Source of the DNA: Nocardia mangyaensis
GTDB lineage: Bacteria > Actinomycetota > Actinomycetes > Mycobacteriales > Mycobacteriaceae
Direction of reading: 5' to 3'
Assembly: GCF_001886715.1 (NCBI RefSeq)
Contig: NZ_CP018082.1
Span: forward strand, 2,480,001-2,544,000
DNA length: 64,000 nucleotides
Under the pieces are notes generated by a model. That model saw nothing but the letters and a program-made list of their open reading frames with translations, did not search any database and had not been told where the DNA came from. Below are positions 45,148-54,032 of this stretch, piece by piece. Within the stretch, counting starts at the first letter, position 1; each line of letters starts with the position of its first letter. The translations under genes and the position numbers were made by a program.

Positions 45148-45174
45148 CATCTAGGACAGTTTCCGTCCTAGATG
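45148..45174. promoter_or_regulatory. Long perfect operator between epoxide hydrolase and WYL regulator
   Basis: CATCTAGGAC (45148-45157) and GTCCTAGATG (45165-45174) are perfect 10-base inverted arms around AGTTTCC. It is located 49 bp upstream of the hydrolase ATG and 18 bp upstream of the regulator ATG, a position from which one protein dimer can control both genes. Confidence 0.75.
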
Positions 45175-45192
45175 TGCGAGAGAATCGAAGCC

Positions 45193-46155
45193 ATGACCGA
45201 CACCGCCGCCCGCCTGCTCCGGTTGCTGTCCCTGCTGCAGATGCCGCGGGAATGGCCGGGTAGTGAGCTGGCCGAGCGGCTCGGTGTCGCCGATCGCACC
45301 GTTCGTCGCGATGTCGACCGGTTGCGTGAACTGGGCTATCCGGTGGCGGCGACACTGGGCGCGAGCGGGGGTTACCGGCTCACCGCGGGGTCGGCGCTGC
45401 CGCCGCTGCTGCTCGACGAGCAGGAGGCGGTCGCGGTCGCCGTCGGCCTGCGGGTGGCGGCGGGACAGGCGGTGGCCGGGATCGAGGAAGCGTCGGTGCG
45501 GGCACTCACCAAACTCGAACAGGTGCTGCCCGCCACGTTGCGCAGGCGGGTACGGGTGGTCGGCGGTGCCGTAGCGGTGCGCGTGGGCGAGGGCCCGACG
45601 GTCGACACCGAGGTGCTCACCGCCCTTGCCGCGGCCGTGAGCAATCGCGAACGGTTGCGCTTCGGGTACCAGGACGCGGCGGGCGCGGTGACGCGGCGAC
45701 ATGTGGAACCGGTCGGCGTCGCGGCAGCGGGCAGGCGCTGGTACCTCGTCGCCTACGACCTCGATCGCGCGGCCTGGCGCAGCTACCGGGCCGACCGGAT
45801 CGACGGTCCGCACCCCACCGGCGCCCGCATCGTCGCCAGGGAACTGCCGGCCGCCGACGCGGCCGACTATGTCGCCGGTCGTCGAACCGATTGGGGCACA
45901 CCGGAATACCGGGCTGAGGTATCCATCGATGCGCCCATCGGCCGCGTCGCCGGTCGACTCGGTGCCGAACCGGGCACTCTCGTTCCCGACGGCGACACTG
46001 CCTGCCGGCTGGTCGGCACCCGCGATGACGATCCCGAATGGCTTGCGGTGCAGTTGTTGTCACTGGGCGTGCGTTTCCGCGTCCACGACTCCCCGGAACT
46101 GACTGCACGTTTGCGTCAGCTGGCAGCGCGGCTGGCGGAGGCGGTGGATGGCTGA
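45193..46155 (+). CDS. YafY-family WYL-domain transcriptional regulator
   Basis: 320 residues from ATG 45193, directly after the operator; the longer frame from 45172 would begin inside it. N-terminal DeoR/HTH_11 domain (ELAERLGVADRTVRRDVDRL), WYL domain (about 135-215, with VEPVGVAAAGRRWYLVAYDL) and a C-terminal WCX region. WYL proteins bind nucleic acids or small ligands. As the divergent gene is an epoxide hydrolase, a small molecule inducer is more likely than DNA damage. Confidence 0.92.
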   Translation: MTDTAARLLRLLSLLQMPREWPGSELAERLGVADRTVRRDVDRLRELGYPVAATLGASGGYRLTAGSALPPLLLDEQEAVAVAVGLRVAAGQAVAGIEEASVRALTKLEQVLPATLRRRVRVVGGAVAVRVGEGPTVDTEVLTALAAAVSNRERLRFGYQDAAGAVTRRHVEPVGVAAAGRRWYLVAYDLDRAAWRSYRADRIDGPHPTGARIVARELPAADAADYVAGRRTDWGTPEYRAEVSIDAPIGRVAGRLGAEPGTLVPDGDTACRLVGTRDDDPEWLAVQLLSLGVRFRVHDSPELTARLRQLAARLAEAVDG

Positions 46156-46309
46156 CCGCATCCGGGAGCGGCCGGCTCGATGCTGGACCGTTGATCACCA
46201 AGTTCTGGTGGCGGCCTCGAACCCGGGAAGTGAACGTGACCACCACCTGGTGAGCAATAGTCCAGGTCAGGAGTGGCGACTTCGTCGTGCGTGTGCTCCG
46301 GCGCGCGGG

Positions 46310-46744
46310 CTAGAGGCGCCCGGTGTCTTTCAGCACTCGGCGGGACTGGGCGAAGAGCATGCCCACGTTGACCGTCTTGCGGCACACCACCACCACGACG
46401 AGGTCGTCGCGGCTTTCCGCGCGCAGGAACAGGTGGGTGAGGTTGTTGGAGTTGACCAGGATCTCCTGGAAGTAGTGCTCGTCGCTGCGGATGCCGCGGC
46501 GCTCCTTCCAGATGTCCTCGATCATCACCACATTGCGGCCCTGGAACAGATCGAGGGTGGCGGCGGCGAGCAGGTCGAGGACCTCCGGCGGGTGGTTGTC
46601 GACCGTTTCCACCGACAGCAGCATGCCGGTCGACATGTCGATGACGCCCGCGGCGACGCAGTCGGGCACTTCGGTGCGCAGGGCCTTGACCAGGCCGCCG
46701 AGCCGTTCGGTCATGGTGGCGGGGGCGGTGTTGTTGGTGTTCAC
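46310..46744 (-). CDS. Roadblock/LC7-domain protein
   Basis: 144 residues from GTG 46744, overlapping the upstream gene by four bases (GTGA). Roadblock/LC7 fold: LGGLVKALRTEVPDCVAAGV, DMSTGMLLSVETV and LFLRAESRDDLVVVVVCRKT. Such proteins regulate small Ras-like GTPases in bacteria, as MglB does for MglA and as CvnB does in the actinobacterial conservons. No GTPase, DUF742 or kinase gene is next to it, so this is not a conservon. Its partner here is the DUF4388-like gene. Confidence 0.8.
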   Translation of the reverse strand: MNTNNTAPATMTERLGGLVKALRTEVPDCVAAGVIDMSTGMLLSVETVDNHPPEVLDLLAAATLDLFQGRNVVMIEDIWKERRGIRSDEHYFQEILVNSNNLTHLFLRAESRDDLVVVVVCRKTVNVGMLFAQSRRVLKDTGRL

Positions 46745-47652
46745 GTGATCCTCTCGGTGCGCCGCGGCGGCGCACGGTGCTCGTCCACGGCGGTCGTGGA
46801 CGGTGGAGCGGCCTGCGGTGGACGTGGCCGCAGGGTGTCGTTGATGCCGCTGGCGCCACGACGACGCCGCGGCAGGGCGGGGTCGACCGTGCCCGGCCGG
46901 GTGGCCGGATTCCGGTCGACGGGCAGGGTGGGCACGGTGAGGTGCCCGGTGGTGAGCAGTCGGCCGACCTCGACGGTCACCGGGTAGAGCGGGCGGCCCA
47001 GCAGGAACGCCAGATCGCGGCAGCTGCGGGTGCTGTCTGCCAGGCGCAGGATCTCGGCTGCGACGCCGTTGGCCCTGTCGCGTTCGGCCCGACCGAAGTC
47101 GCTGAGCGCCAACAGGTTCCGGTAGGGCGAGAACCCGGCATTGGCCAGCGCGGCGAGTCGTCGTTCGGTCTCGGCCAGCAGCCAGTGCGGTTCGTAGCCG
47201 GGGTCTTCCTCCCCGAGAACGCGCGGGTCGGTGGCGATCCAGTGGCAGCGATCGATCCAGCCCGCCGCGATCGCGAACGTGCCGTCGACGGTCGCTGTCA
47301 TCCGGAGCAGGCGGGTGCGCGCGGCGCCGAGTGGTCGATCACCGGCCTGCTGATCGAAGCCCGGTGCGCCACCGGTGGTCACGGCGACGATCCGGCCGTC
47401 GACGAAGCGGAGGTCACCGCCTGGCTCGCCGGTGATCCGCAGGATCCCGGTGAAGCGGCCCGCGTCGGCCTCGGCGAGCGCCGACTCGAGCGGGCGCGTG
47501 GTGTCGCGCAGGGGGTCGGGAAGCTGCATGGTGGTCACATCCGGCGGTCGGCAAGGGAAGGTGGGCGCCGGTTCGGCACGAGGGCGGGCCCGGCGCAGAC
47601 GAGCCAGCAACGGCCACGCGGCCATCACAGTGAGTATCTCCGGCACCTTCAT
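46741..47652 (-). CDS. Protein with N-terminal DUF4388/PATAN-like domain, function unknown
   Basis: 303 residues from ATG 47652. The true start may be ATG 47529, which begins right before the folded part (MQLPDPLRDTTRPLESAL). The segment GRFTGILRITGEPGGDLRFV plus DGRIVAVTTGGAPG resembles DUF4388/PATAN sequences, which occur with two-component and GTPase signalling in other bacteria. The middle (AALANAGFSPYRNLLALSDF, LADSTRSCRDLAFLLGRPLY) looks like a small winged-helix. The last 70 residues are basic and Pro-rich. It is coupled to the roadblock gene, so they probably work together. Confidence 0.55.
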   Translation of the reverse strand: MKVPEILTVMAAWPLLARLRRARPRAEPAPTFPCRPPDVTTMQLPDPLRDTTRPLESALAEADAGRFTGILRITGEPGGDLRFVDGRIVAVTTGGAPGFDQQAGDRPLGAARTRLLRMTATVDGTFAIAAGWIDRCHWIATDPRVLGEEDPGYEPHWLLAETERRLAALANAGFSPYRNLLALSDFGRAERDRANGVAAEILRLADSTRSCRDLAFLLGRPLYPVTVEVGRLLTTGHLTVPTLPVDRNPATRPGTVDPALPRRRRGASGINDTLRPRPPQAAPPSTTAVDEHRAPPRRTERIT

Positions 47653-48058
47653 CGGGCAGGACGGCCGAGTTCGCCAGCGAACTCAGCGCATCGAGGCGTG
47701 TGGCGGCCGCGCCGGGTGCTCGCCCGCTGACGATTCACCCCACTCGATACCGGAAACCTGTCGGTACACAGGTGCGGTGAGGTGCTGAATGTGTCGATAT
47801 CTCACGACGTTCCCCTGAGAATTGCTGACGCGTACGGACATTGCCGCACCCTGACCGTGGCGCCCCGACCGGTGTCGGTGTCGTCGCGTGAGCGAAATCC
47901 TGACAGCACTGTGGATTTCGAGCAACCGATTCCGGGAAATTCGATTCGGTATTCTTCCGGAGAAATCAACCGGTCGGTCTGTGGGGTCTGGCAATTGCCT
48001 GGCCACCCTGTTTTCCGTGCCCGAGAACGCGTCAAGTCAGGTTGGCGGGAGCGAGGTT
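47653..48058. other. 406-bp gap downstream of jetC, no gene seen
   Basis: This is where jetD would be expected in a standard type II Wadjet order. No frame here resembles the JetD DUF2399/Toprim-like part on either strand. The GC content falls around 47760-48000, consistent with a control region for the downstream DUF4388-like gene. A pseudogene remnant could not be recognised. Confidence 0.5.
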
Positions 48059-51000
48059 TCAGCCGACCGGGGCGGGTGTGCCGGGCATGCCCTCCAGGGT
48101 GAGTCCGCCTTCGATGGTGTTGGGAACCCGGCGGCGGTTGGGCGAACCGAGGGCGGTGGTGAGGTCGCCGCCGTCGTGCTCGGCGAGCAGTTCGCCGCTG
48201 TCCCAGACGAGCAGGGTGGCGCTGACGGTGTTCTCCGCGGTCGAGTGCGCCAGGTCGTAGTGGGCGCAGCCGGGGACGTGACCGTAGGTGATCCACAGGT
48301 CGTAGCCGGTCATGAACAGATCGAGGTCGAATTGCACACTCAGCCCGAGCAATTCGCTGCGGCCGTTGTCGTCGACCCCGGCGAAGGCCTCGTCCAGGGC
48401 CAGCAGGCGCGGCGCCTGCGGGTCGGCCGAATCGAGCATGACGTGCGCCGCGGCGAACAGCGGAAGGTGGAGCGAGACCGACTGTTCACCACCCGAGAGG
48501 GCGCTGTGGCGGGCGACGGTGAGCTTGTCCTCGGTGCCGTCGCCGGAGATCAGGGTGAACGAGAACACCCGCCAGGTGCGGTAATCGAGAGTGGCGGCCA
48601 GGATCTCGGGGTAGGACCGCTCGGGATGAGCGGCGCGGGACGCGCGGATCTCGGCGGCGAAATGCGCGCGGACCGCGCCCAGGTCCTCCGGGCTCAGCGC
48701 GGCGGTGTCGCGGTCGAGCAGCTTGCACATGGCACGTGCGGCCTCGGACAGGCCGTCGGCCAGGATCCAGTGCACGCCGATGGTGTTGCCCGAGGACATC
48801 CGGCGCTGCTTCATCTCCGCCCCCATGCGCGAGATGAGTTCGCGGGCATCGGTGGTGCGTTCGTGGATTTGCTGGGCCAGGCCGGTGAGCAGGGCGTCTT
48901 CGAGGATGCGGCGTTCGGCGTCGGTGAGCAGCAGTTCCTGATCGCGGCGGGCGGCGTCGATGCGGGCGGCGAACTCGGCGAGGGCGGCCTGGCCGTTCTC
49001 GTCGTGCACGGCCACCACGGTGAGTCCGTCGGCGGCGTCCCAGTGCAGCCGGTAGTCGCGGCCCGACGCGGTGAGCGCGGCGTCGAACTCCTGCAGCGCG
49101 CTGGTCACCGCCGAGCGGGTGGACTTGCGTCCGGCCTCGGTGGCGCGGACCTGTGTGGTCGCGGCGTCGAGGTCGGCGAACAGGGCGGCCACCTCGTCGG
49201 GCAGCACGACCAGATCGGTCTCCGGGCCCGCGGTGAGGATGCGGTACTGCAGTTGCTCCGGGGTCGACCAGGCGGCATCGCTGCTGGGCCACCGGTGTTC
49301 GACCGAGGCGCCGAGCAAGCTGAGCAGGTCGGGACGGGCGTACGGGGCCAGTGAACGGACCTCGGCCATGACCTCGGTGAGCGCGGTGGCCAGTGCTTCG
49401 TTGGCGGTGCGATACGCGGCCTCGGCATCGCCGACCGCCTCGATCGCGGCGTTCGCGGCCTTGCGCGCGGCCCGCTGCTCGGCTTTGGCGGCCTCGATCG
49501 CGGCCCGCGCCTGGTCGAGCTCGCGGTCGATGTCGGCGGCGCCGGCGCCCAACGCCTCGCGCAGCGTCTCCAGCTTGCGCTGCTGCTCGGTGTATCCGAG
49601 CCGGGCGGCCTCGGCCTCCTCGGCGAACGCCTCGGCCAGCGCCCGGGCTTCGTCGTACCGGTCGGCGCCCTCGCGTTCGCGTTCGCGCTCCCGCTCGTGC
49701 TCGGCACGCAGGCGCAGCAGCCCGGTGCCGGTGTTCTCGAAATGCCGGATCGCGGCGGCGAGCGCGTCGAGTTCCCGTGCCTCACGCGGGGTCCGGTGCG
49801 CCTGCGCGGCGGCCCGCAGCTTCTTGTCCTGCACGGCGACCTCGGCGACCGCCTGGTCGAGTTCGCGTTCGGCCTGCGCGGCGGCCTCCACACGAGAGCG
49901 CATCAGGCCCGCGGTCTCGGCGACCGCCCGCAGCGCCGAGGTGACCGCCGCCGGGCGCGGCAGTGCCTTCGCGGTGGCCGACAACGCGGCCAACTCCGCA
50001 GTGGCCCCGGCCTCGTCGGTCTTCGCTGCCTCGAACTCGGCCACCGCCGCTTCGATGGCGGCCTCGATCTCGACGAGCCGCGACTCCCGCCTACGCGCCC
50101 GCGCGGTGGCACCGAGGAACTCTGCCTCGGCCTTGTGATGGCGGCCGATGAGTACGGCGGTGCGGAAGGCGCCGGTGGCGCCGATGACGATGCCGTGTGC
50201 CTGCGTGGCGAGTTCGGAGAGGGCGGGATCGCCGGTGCGGCCCGGCGTGCGCTGGGTGGGAGCGGGCGGCGGTGACATCTGGTCCGCGCGGGTGCGGTGC
50301 CCGGTCGGGCCTCCGGTCTCGTCGGGGTGTGCGGCACCGGTCGTGCCGGGCGCGGCGTCGGGATCGGCTGCGGCCGGATCGGCAAGACCTGCACCGGCTG
50401 TGGCGGGTACCGCCGAATCGGTGGCGCCCCGCACCTCGTGCAGGGCGATGGAGGCGAGCACCGCGGCGACGGTGTCGGTGGGGACGGTGAGCTCGGGGGA
50501 GTCCTCTTCGACCACGAGGACATCGGCGAGGGTGCGGCCGGTGGGGCGTTGGTCGGCGGGGAGGGGGAGCAAGAAGTGCTCGGACTCGATGTCGGCGGGC
50601 AGGGTCGGGCCGCAGATCCAGCCGTCGAGCAGGCCGCTGGACTGCAGGGCGGCTTCGATTCCCGCCGCCTCGGCGGGAGAGACCGAATCGGCGAAGCGGA
50701 CCAGACGCCACAGCGGTGCGCCGGGAAGTCCTTCGCGCACACCGGTTCTCGCGGGATGCGGCGGGGGAGCGTCGTCGTGCTGGGCGGCGATCTGCGTGCG
50801 CTCGGCGGCGAGGGCGTCGCGCCGCCCGGCGGCGATGGTGGCGCGGGAGCGGGCGTCCTGACGGCGGGTGCGGATCTGCTCCTGCAGTGGTTCGCAATAT
50901 TCGGCCAGCACTTCCGGCGCGGACGGGATGTCGTCGACGCCGACCCCGGCAACAGCCGCCTCGAGCGCCTCGAGCAATCCGATGGCCGAGTCGCCTCGGT

Positions 51001-52654
51001 CGCCAGCAGCTTCGCGCGCCTGACCGGCACCGGTGCCGCTACCGACGGCGGGTGAGCGCGGGCCGGCGTCTTCCTGGCTGTTCGCCGGATACTGGGGATC
51101 GGTGCTGGACATGCCGGACCGGCTGTCGGTTGCCGATTCCGTCGGCTGGGCCACCGCCGCGAAGACCTCGGTGTGCGCTGTCCACCAGGTGCGCAGGGCG
51201 GCGGCGGATTCGCTGCGGGCGAGGGCGACGGCCGCTTCGGCATGGGCGACTTCGGCGGCGGCGGCCTCGCGCAGTTCGATCGCGCGTTCGGCGAGGCGTT
51301 CGGCGCGGGTGCGCTCGGCGGCGGCGGATTCCCACTTGCCCGCCGCGGTGCGGACCGCGCGGACGTCGGCGTCGCGTTCCTCGGCGTGGCCACGCACGGC
51401 GGTGGTGAACTGGTCGCCACGACCCTCGGCGCTCGGCGGGGTCCACTCGATGCCGGCTTCCTCGGCGGCGGCGCGCAGGGCGTCTTCGCCGCGGACGAGC
51501 GCGGCACCGGCCGTGCGGACGGCTTCGGCGGCGCGTTCGGCTTCGGCGGCGCGGCGCTGCAGGGTCTGCCCGGCCTCGGCGGCCTTGTCGCGGTGGGCGG
51601 CGGCGGAGGTCTCGAGGCGGCGTACGGCGTCGGCGAGGTCGTCGAGTTGCTGTTTTCCCTCGTAGGCGCTGGAACGCTGCAGGTTCTCGCGGTCGGCGAT
51701 GGCCTGCTCGTAGGCGCGGTCGGCGTCCTCGGCCCTGGTCTCGGCGGCGGTACGGTCGGTCTCGCGGCGGGTGCGCAGGGCGGTCGCGGCGAACAGCGCG
51801 GTCGAGGCATTGGTGACCGCGTCGAGGCGGGCGCGGACCTGGTCGACATCGGTCTTCGCCTGCACCGCAAGATATTTGCGATAGACATCGACGAACCGGC
51901 GGGTCGCGGTGTCGGCCTGGACGAGTCCGTCGAGCGTGCGCCCGACCTCCTCCATATCGCTGAACGAACGGGCCGCGTCGAGGATGAGCTGTTCGTCGAG
52001 CGGCCGCAGACCGTCGGTGAGGGCCTGCGAGAGCCCGCGCGGGTCGAGGTTCTTGGCGAGCTGGGGGCGCCGCAGCGTGAGGATCAGGTTGATCAGCTGG
52101 TCATAGCGCTGCACGCCGAGCCCGAACATGCGCGCGTCGATCGCGGCGCGGTACTCGACCGGCCGATCGACGATGGCATCGCTGCCGATCTGCTCGGCCA
52201 ACTGCTTGCGCGTCAGCGGGCGGTCGTCGGGACCGATCAGGGAGAAGTCGACCCCGGCGCGGCCGTCGGCGACGAAATACCAGCGGGTCACCTTGTCGGA
52301 AGAGCGGGTGGCGCGCATCCCGATGCCGACGGTGACCACCTCGGGGTCGTCCCAGTCGCCGCGCGCGAACTCCATCCACACATACGAGTACGCCGACTCC
52401 TGCTTGCGATACAGCAGATTCGACTTCATGGTGCGTTCTTCACCGGCGAACGGATTGAGCCTGCGCGGTTCGATCCGGCCGTCGAGCACGAACGGGAACA
52501 GCACCTCGAGGGCCTTGGTCTTGCCGGACCCGTTGGGTCCGCGCAGCACCAGGCGGCCGTCGGCGAAGCAGAACTCCTGGTCACGGTAATCCCAGAGGTT
52601 GACGATGCCCGCGCGGGTGGGGACGAAACGCACTCCGCCGTGAATGAGCGTCAT
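48059..52654 (-). CDS. jetC: Wadjet type II SMC-like ATPase JetC (TIGR02680 family)
   Basis: 1531 residues. The N terminus NLWDYRDQEFCFADGRLVLR carries Walker A GPNGSGKT at 39-46. Long coiled coils are interrupted by two low-complexity stretches (about 503-556 and 743-810) that make it longer than the ~1350 typical of the family as I know it. The C terminus has signature LSGGEQ (1386-1391) and Walker B ALDEAF (Glu1422). In Wadjet this MukB-like motor extrudes DNA loops and detects small circular plasmids. All ATPase motifs are intact, so it is not a decayed gene. It starts 4 bp after jetB. Confidence 0.92.
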   Translation of the reverse strand: MTLIHGGVRFVPTRAGIVNLWDYRDQEFCFADGRLVLRGPNGSGKTKALEVLFPFVLDGRIEPRRLNPFAGEERTMKSNLLYRKQESAYSYVWMEFARGDWDDPEVVTVGIGMRATRSSDKVTRWYFVADGRAGVDFSLIGPDDRPLTRKQLAEQIGSDAIVDRPVEYRAAIDARMFGLGVQRYDQLINLILTLRRPQLAKNLDPRGLSQALTDGLRPLDEQLILDAARSFSDMEEVGRTLDGLVQADTATRRFVDVYRKYLAVQAKTDVDQVRARLDAVTNASTALFAATALRTRRETDRTAAETRAEDADRAYEQAIADRENLQRSSAYEGKQQLDDLADAVRRLETSAAAHRDKAAEAGQTLQRRAAEAERAAEAVRTAGAALVRGEDALRAAAEEAGIEWTPPSAEGRGDQFTTAVRGHAEERDADVRAVRTAAGKWESAAAERTRAERLAERAIELREAAAAEVAHAEAAVALARSESAAALRTWWTAHTEVFAAVAQPTESATDSRSGMSSTDPQYPANSQEDAGPRSPAVGSGTGAGQAREAAGDRGDSAIGLLEALEAAVAGVGVDDIPSAPEVLAEYCEPLQEQIRTRRQDARSRATIAAGRRDALAAERTQIAAQHDDAPPPHPARTGVREGLPGAPLWRLVRFADSVSPAEAAGIEAALQSSGLLDGWICGPTLPADIESEHFLLPLPADQRPTGRTLADVLVVEEDSPELTVPTDTVAAVLASIALHEVRGATDSAVPATAGAGLADPAAADPDAAPGTTGAAHPDETGGPTGHRTRADQMSPPPAPTQRTPGRTGDPALSELATQAHGIVIGATGAFRTAVLIGRHHKAEAEFLGATARARRRESRLVEIEAAIEAAVAEFEAAKTDEAGATAELAALSATAKALPRPAAVTSALRAVAETAGLMRSRVEAAAQAERELDQAVAEVAVQDKKLRAAAQAHRTPREARELDALAAAIRHFENTGTGLLRLRAEHEREREREREGADRYDEARALAEAFAEEAEAARLGYTEQQRKLETLREALGAGAADIDRELDQARAAIEAAKAEQRAARKAANAAIEAVGDAEAAYRTANEALATALTEVMAEVRSLAPYARPDLLSLLGASVEHRWPSSDAAWSTPEQLQYRILTAGPETDLVVLPDEVAALFADLDAATTQVRATEAGRKSTRSAVTSALQEFDAALTASGRDYRLHWDAADGLTVVAVHDENGQAALAEFAARIDAARRDQELLLTDAERRILEDALLTGLAQQIHERTTDARELISRMGAEMKQRRMSSGNTIGVHWILADGLSEAARAMCKLLDRDTAALSPEDLGAVRAHFAAEIRASRAAHPERSYPEILAATLDYRTWRVFSFTLISGDGTEDKLTVARHSALSGGEQSVSLHLPLFAAAHVMLDSADPQAPRLLALDEAFAGVDDNGRSELLGLSVQFDLDLFMTGYDLWITYGHVPGCAHYDLAHSTAENTVSATLLVWDSGELLAEHDGGDLTTALGSPNRRRVPNTIEGGLTLEGMPGTPAPVG

Positions 52655-52658
52655 CTGT

Positions 52659-54032
52659 TCAGTTCCCTCCCGCTGCGGTGCCGCCGGTCTCGGCGGCGGT
52701 GACGAACAATTCCTCGGTCCGACGGACCCGCACGGTGACCACCGCGCCCCGGTACCTGGCCAGTGCGGGCAGCACCAGCAGTCCGCCCTCGACGGGCCGG
52801 ATCAGGCGCAATCGGGCCAGCAGCGCGAGCACCTCGTCGGTGAGCGCGCCGACATCGGCCTGCCACTGTGCGGCGAAGGTCGCGCCGTATCGATCGGTCA
52901 GCGCGCTGACGGTCGCGCGTACCCAGGTCTCGTCGAGGAACGGATGGGTGCTCGGCTCCGTGTCCGGCGATTCCTCGTCGGACTCGGCGGCATCGAGGGT
53001 CTGCGCGTCCTCGGCCAGCGGGGCGAACACCCCCGCCTCGGGAATGGCCGCGTCGAGCTGATCGAGCAGCAGGTCTTCGGCCGCGGCGACGTCGGGCCGA
53101 TGCGGTACCGGATGATCGATGTCGAGCACCACATCGGCGATCTCACCGATCAACAGCAGCGCCACCTGGGCGAGGGTGCCGGTGCCGGGAAACCTGGTGT
53201 CGGACAGCCGCCCCGAGGTGTCGATGAGTGCGACCCCCTCGGCCCGGCGTTCCGCGCGCAGACCCGTGCAGTACTCGACCTCGGCGATCACCCGGTCCTG
53301 GCCGAGAAGCGCGCGCTCGCCGGGCGAGAGCTCCGCGAGGTAGACGACGGGCCGCTCCACCAGCGCCCGCCGCACCCGGCGGGCCTGGTCGGCGGCGGTC
53401 TGCTCGGTGTCCTCGGCGAGCAGACCGCGCACGGTGTGCAGGTGTTGCAACGCCCGCGGCGGCCGGAACAGCGCGAACACCACCGGGCGGTCGATGTCGT
53501 AGAGCGCCTCGCCCGCCTCCGGGTCGCTGGCCCAACCGCCCGCGTCGCCATCGGCCAGGGTCAGCGCGCCGCGCGCGCCCAGCCAGCCGACCGCGTCGAC
53601 GAACGCGTCGCGATCGGCGGCCCGCTCGGTCGACAGGTCGAGCCCGTCGATCCGGCTCGCGTAGTCGGCCACGTGCTCGGCCAGTTCGGACAGCGTGATC
53701 TGGTCACCGGCCCGGCCGAGCGCCGCCAACGCCAGCGAGAGGTAGGCGTAGCGGCGACGATCGAAGACCCGGTCGTTGACGCTGCGTGCGGGTCTGCCGT
53801 CGTCGAGCCGATCGTGGACGGGATAGAGCCGGGCCGTGGTCTCGGTGACCTCGAGTCGATAGCCGAACAGCTCGGCCAGGTCCTCGCGCAGCTCGGTGGC
53901 CCACCGGCGGATCAGCGGCAGCGCGATCCGATCGGGGAATACCCGGGTGACCAGGTGATTGGCCAGTATCACCCGGGCCGCGCGTTGATAGCTGTCCAGG
54001 GCGAGGGCATCGATGCGGCGCTGCTGCCTCAT
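52659..54032 (-). CDS. jetB: Wadjet type II JetB (DUF2398, TIGR02678 family)
   Basis: 457 residues from ATG 54032, overlapping the jetA stop by four bases. It begins MRQQRRIDALALDSYQRAAR and has DVLLD-type helical kleisin-associated segments, FDRRRYAYLSLALAALGRAG and RPVVYLAELSPGERALLG, typical of DUF2398. An acidic, low-complexity patch (EDAQTLDAAESDEESPDTEP, about 345-365) interrupts the C-terminal half. In Wadjet this is the KITE-like subunit that links the kleisin JetA with the JetC heads. Family assigned by sequence character and order. Confidence 0.85.
   Translation of the reverse strand: MRQQRRIDALALDSYQRAARVILANHLVTRVFPDRIALPLIRRWATELREDLAELFGYRLEVTETTARLYPVHDRLDDGRPARSVNDRVFDRRRYAYLSLALAALGRAGDQITLSELAEHVADYASRIDGLDLSTERAADRDAFVDAVGWLGARGALTLADGDAGGWASDPEAGEALYDIDRPVVFALFRPPRALQHLHTVRGLLAEDTEQTAADQARRVRRALVERPVVYLAELSPGERALLGQDRVIAEVEYCTGLRAERRAEGVALIDTSGRLSDTRFPGTGTLAQVALLLIGEIADVVLDIDHPVPHRPDVAAAEDLLLDQLDAAIPEAGVFAPLAEDAQTLDAAESDEESPDTEPSTHPFLDETWVRATVSALTDRYGATFAAQWQADVGALTDEVLALLARLRLIRPVEGGLLVLPALARYRGAVVTVRVRRTEELFVTAAETGGTAAGGN

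Noticed and set aside
46310..46744. Roadblock gene as part of a conservon (CvnABCD)
   Set aside because: The sensor kinase, DUF742 and GTPase genes that define a conservon are missing on both sides.
47653..48058. Possible jetD remnant
   Set aside because: Frames on both strands were inspected; none shows a Toprim-like or DUF2399-like stretch, so it is treated as intergenic.
51173..52702. 509-codon Gly/Val-rich frame antisense to jetC
   Set aside because: Glycine-rich shadow of the jetC coiled coil; jetC has full ATPase motifs.
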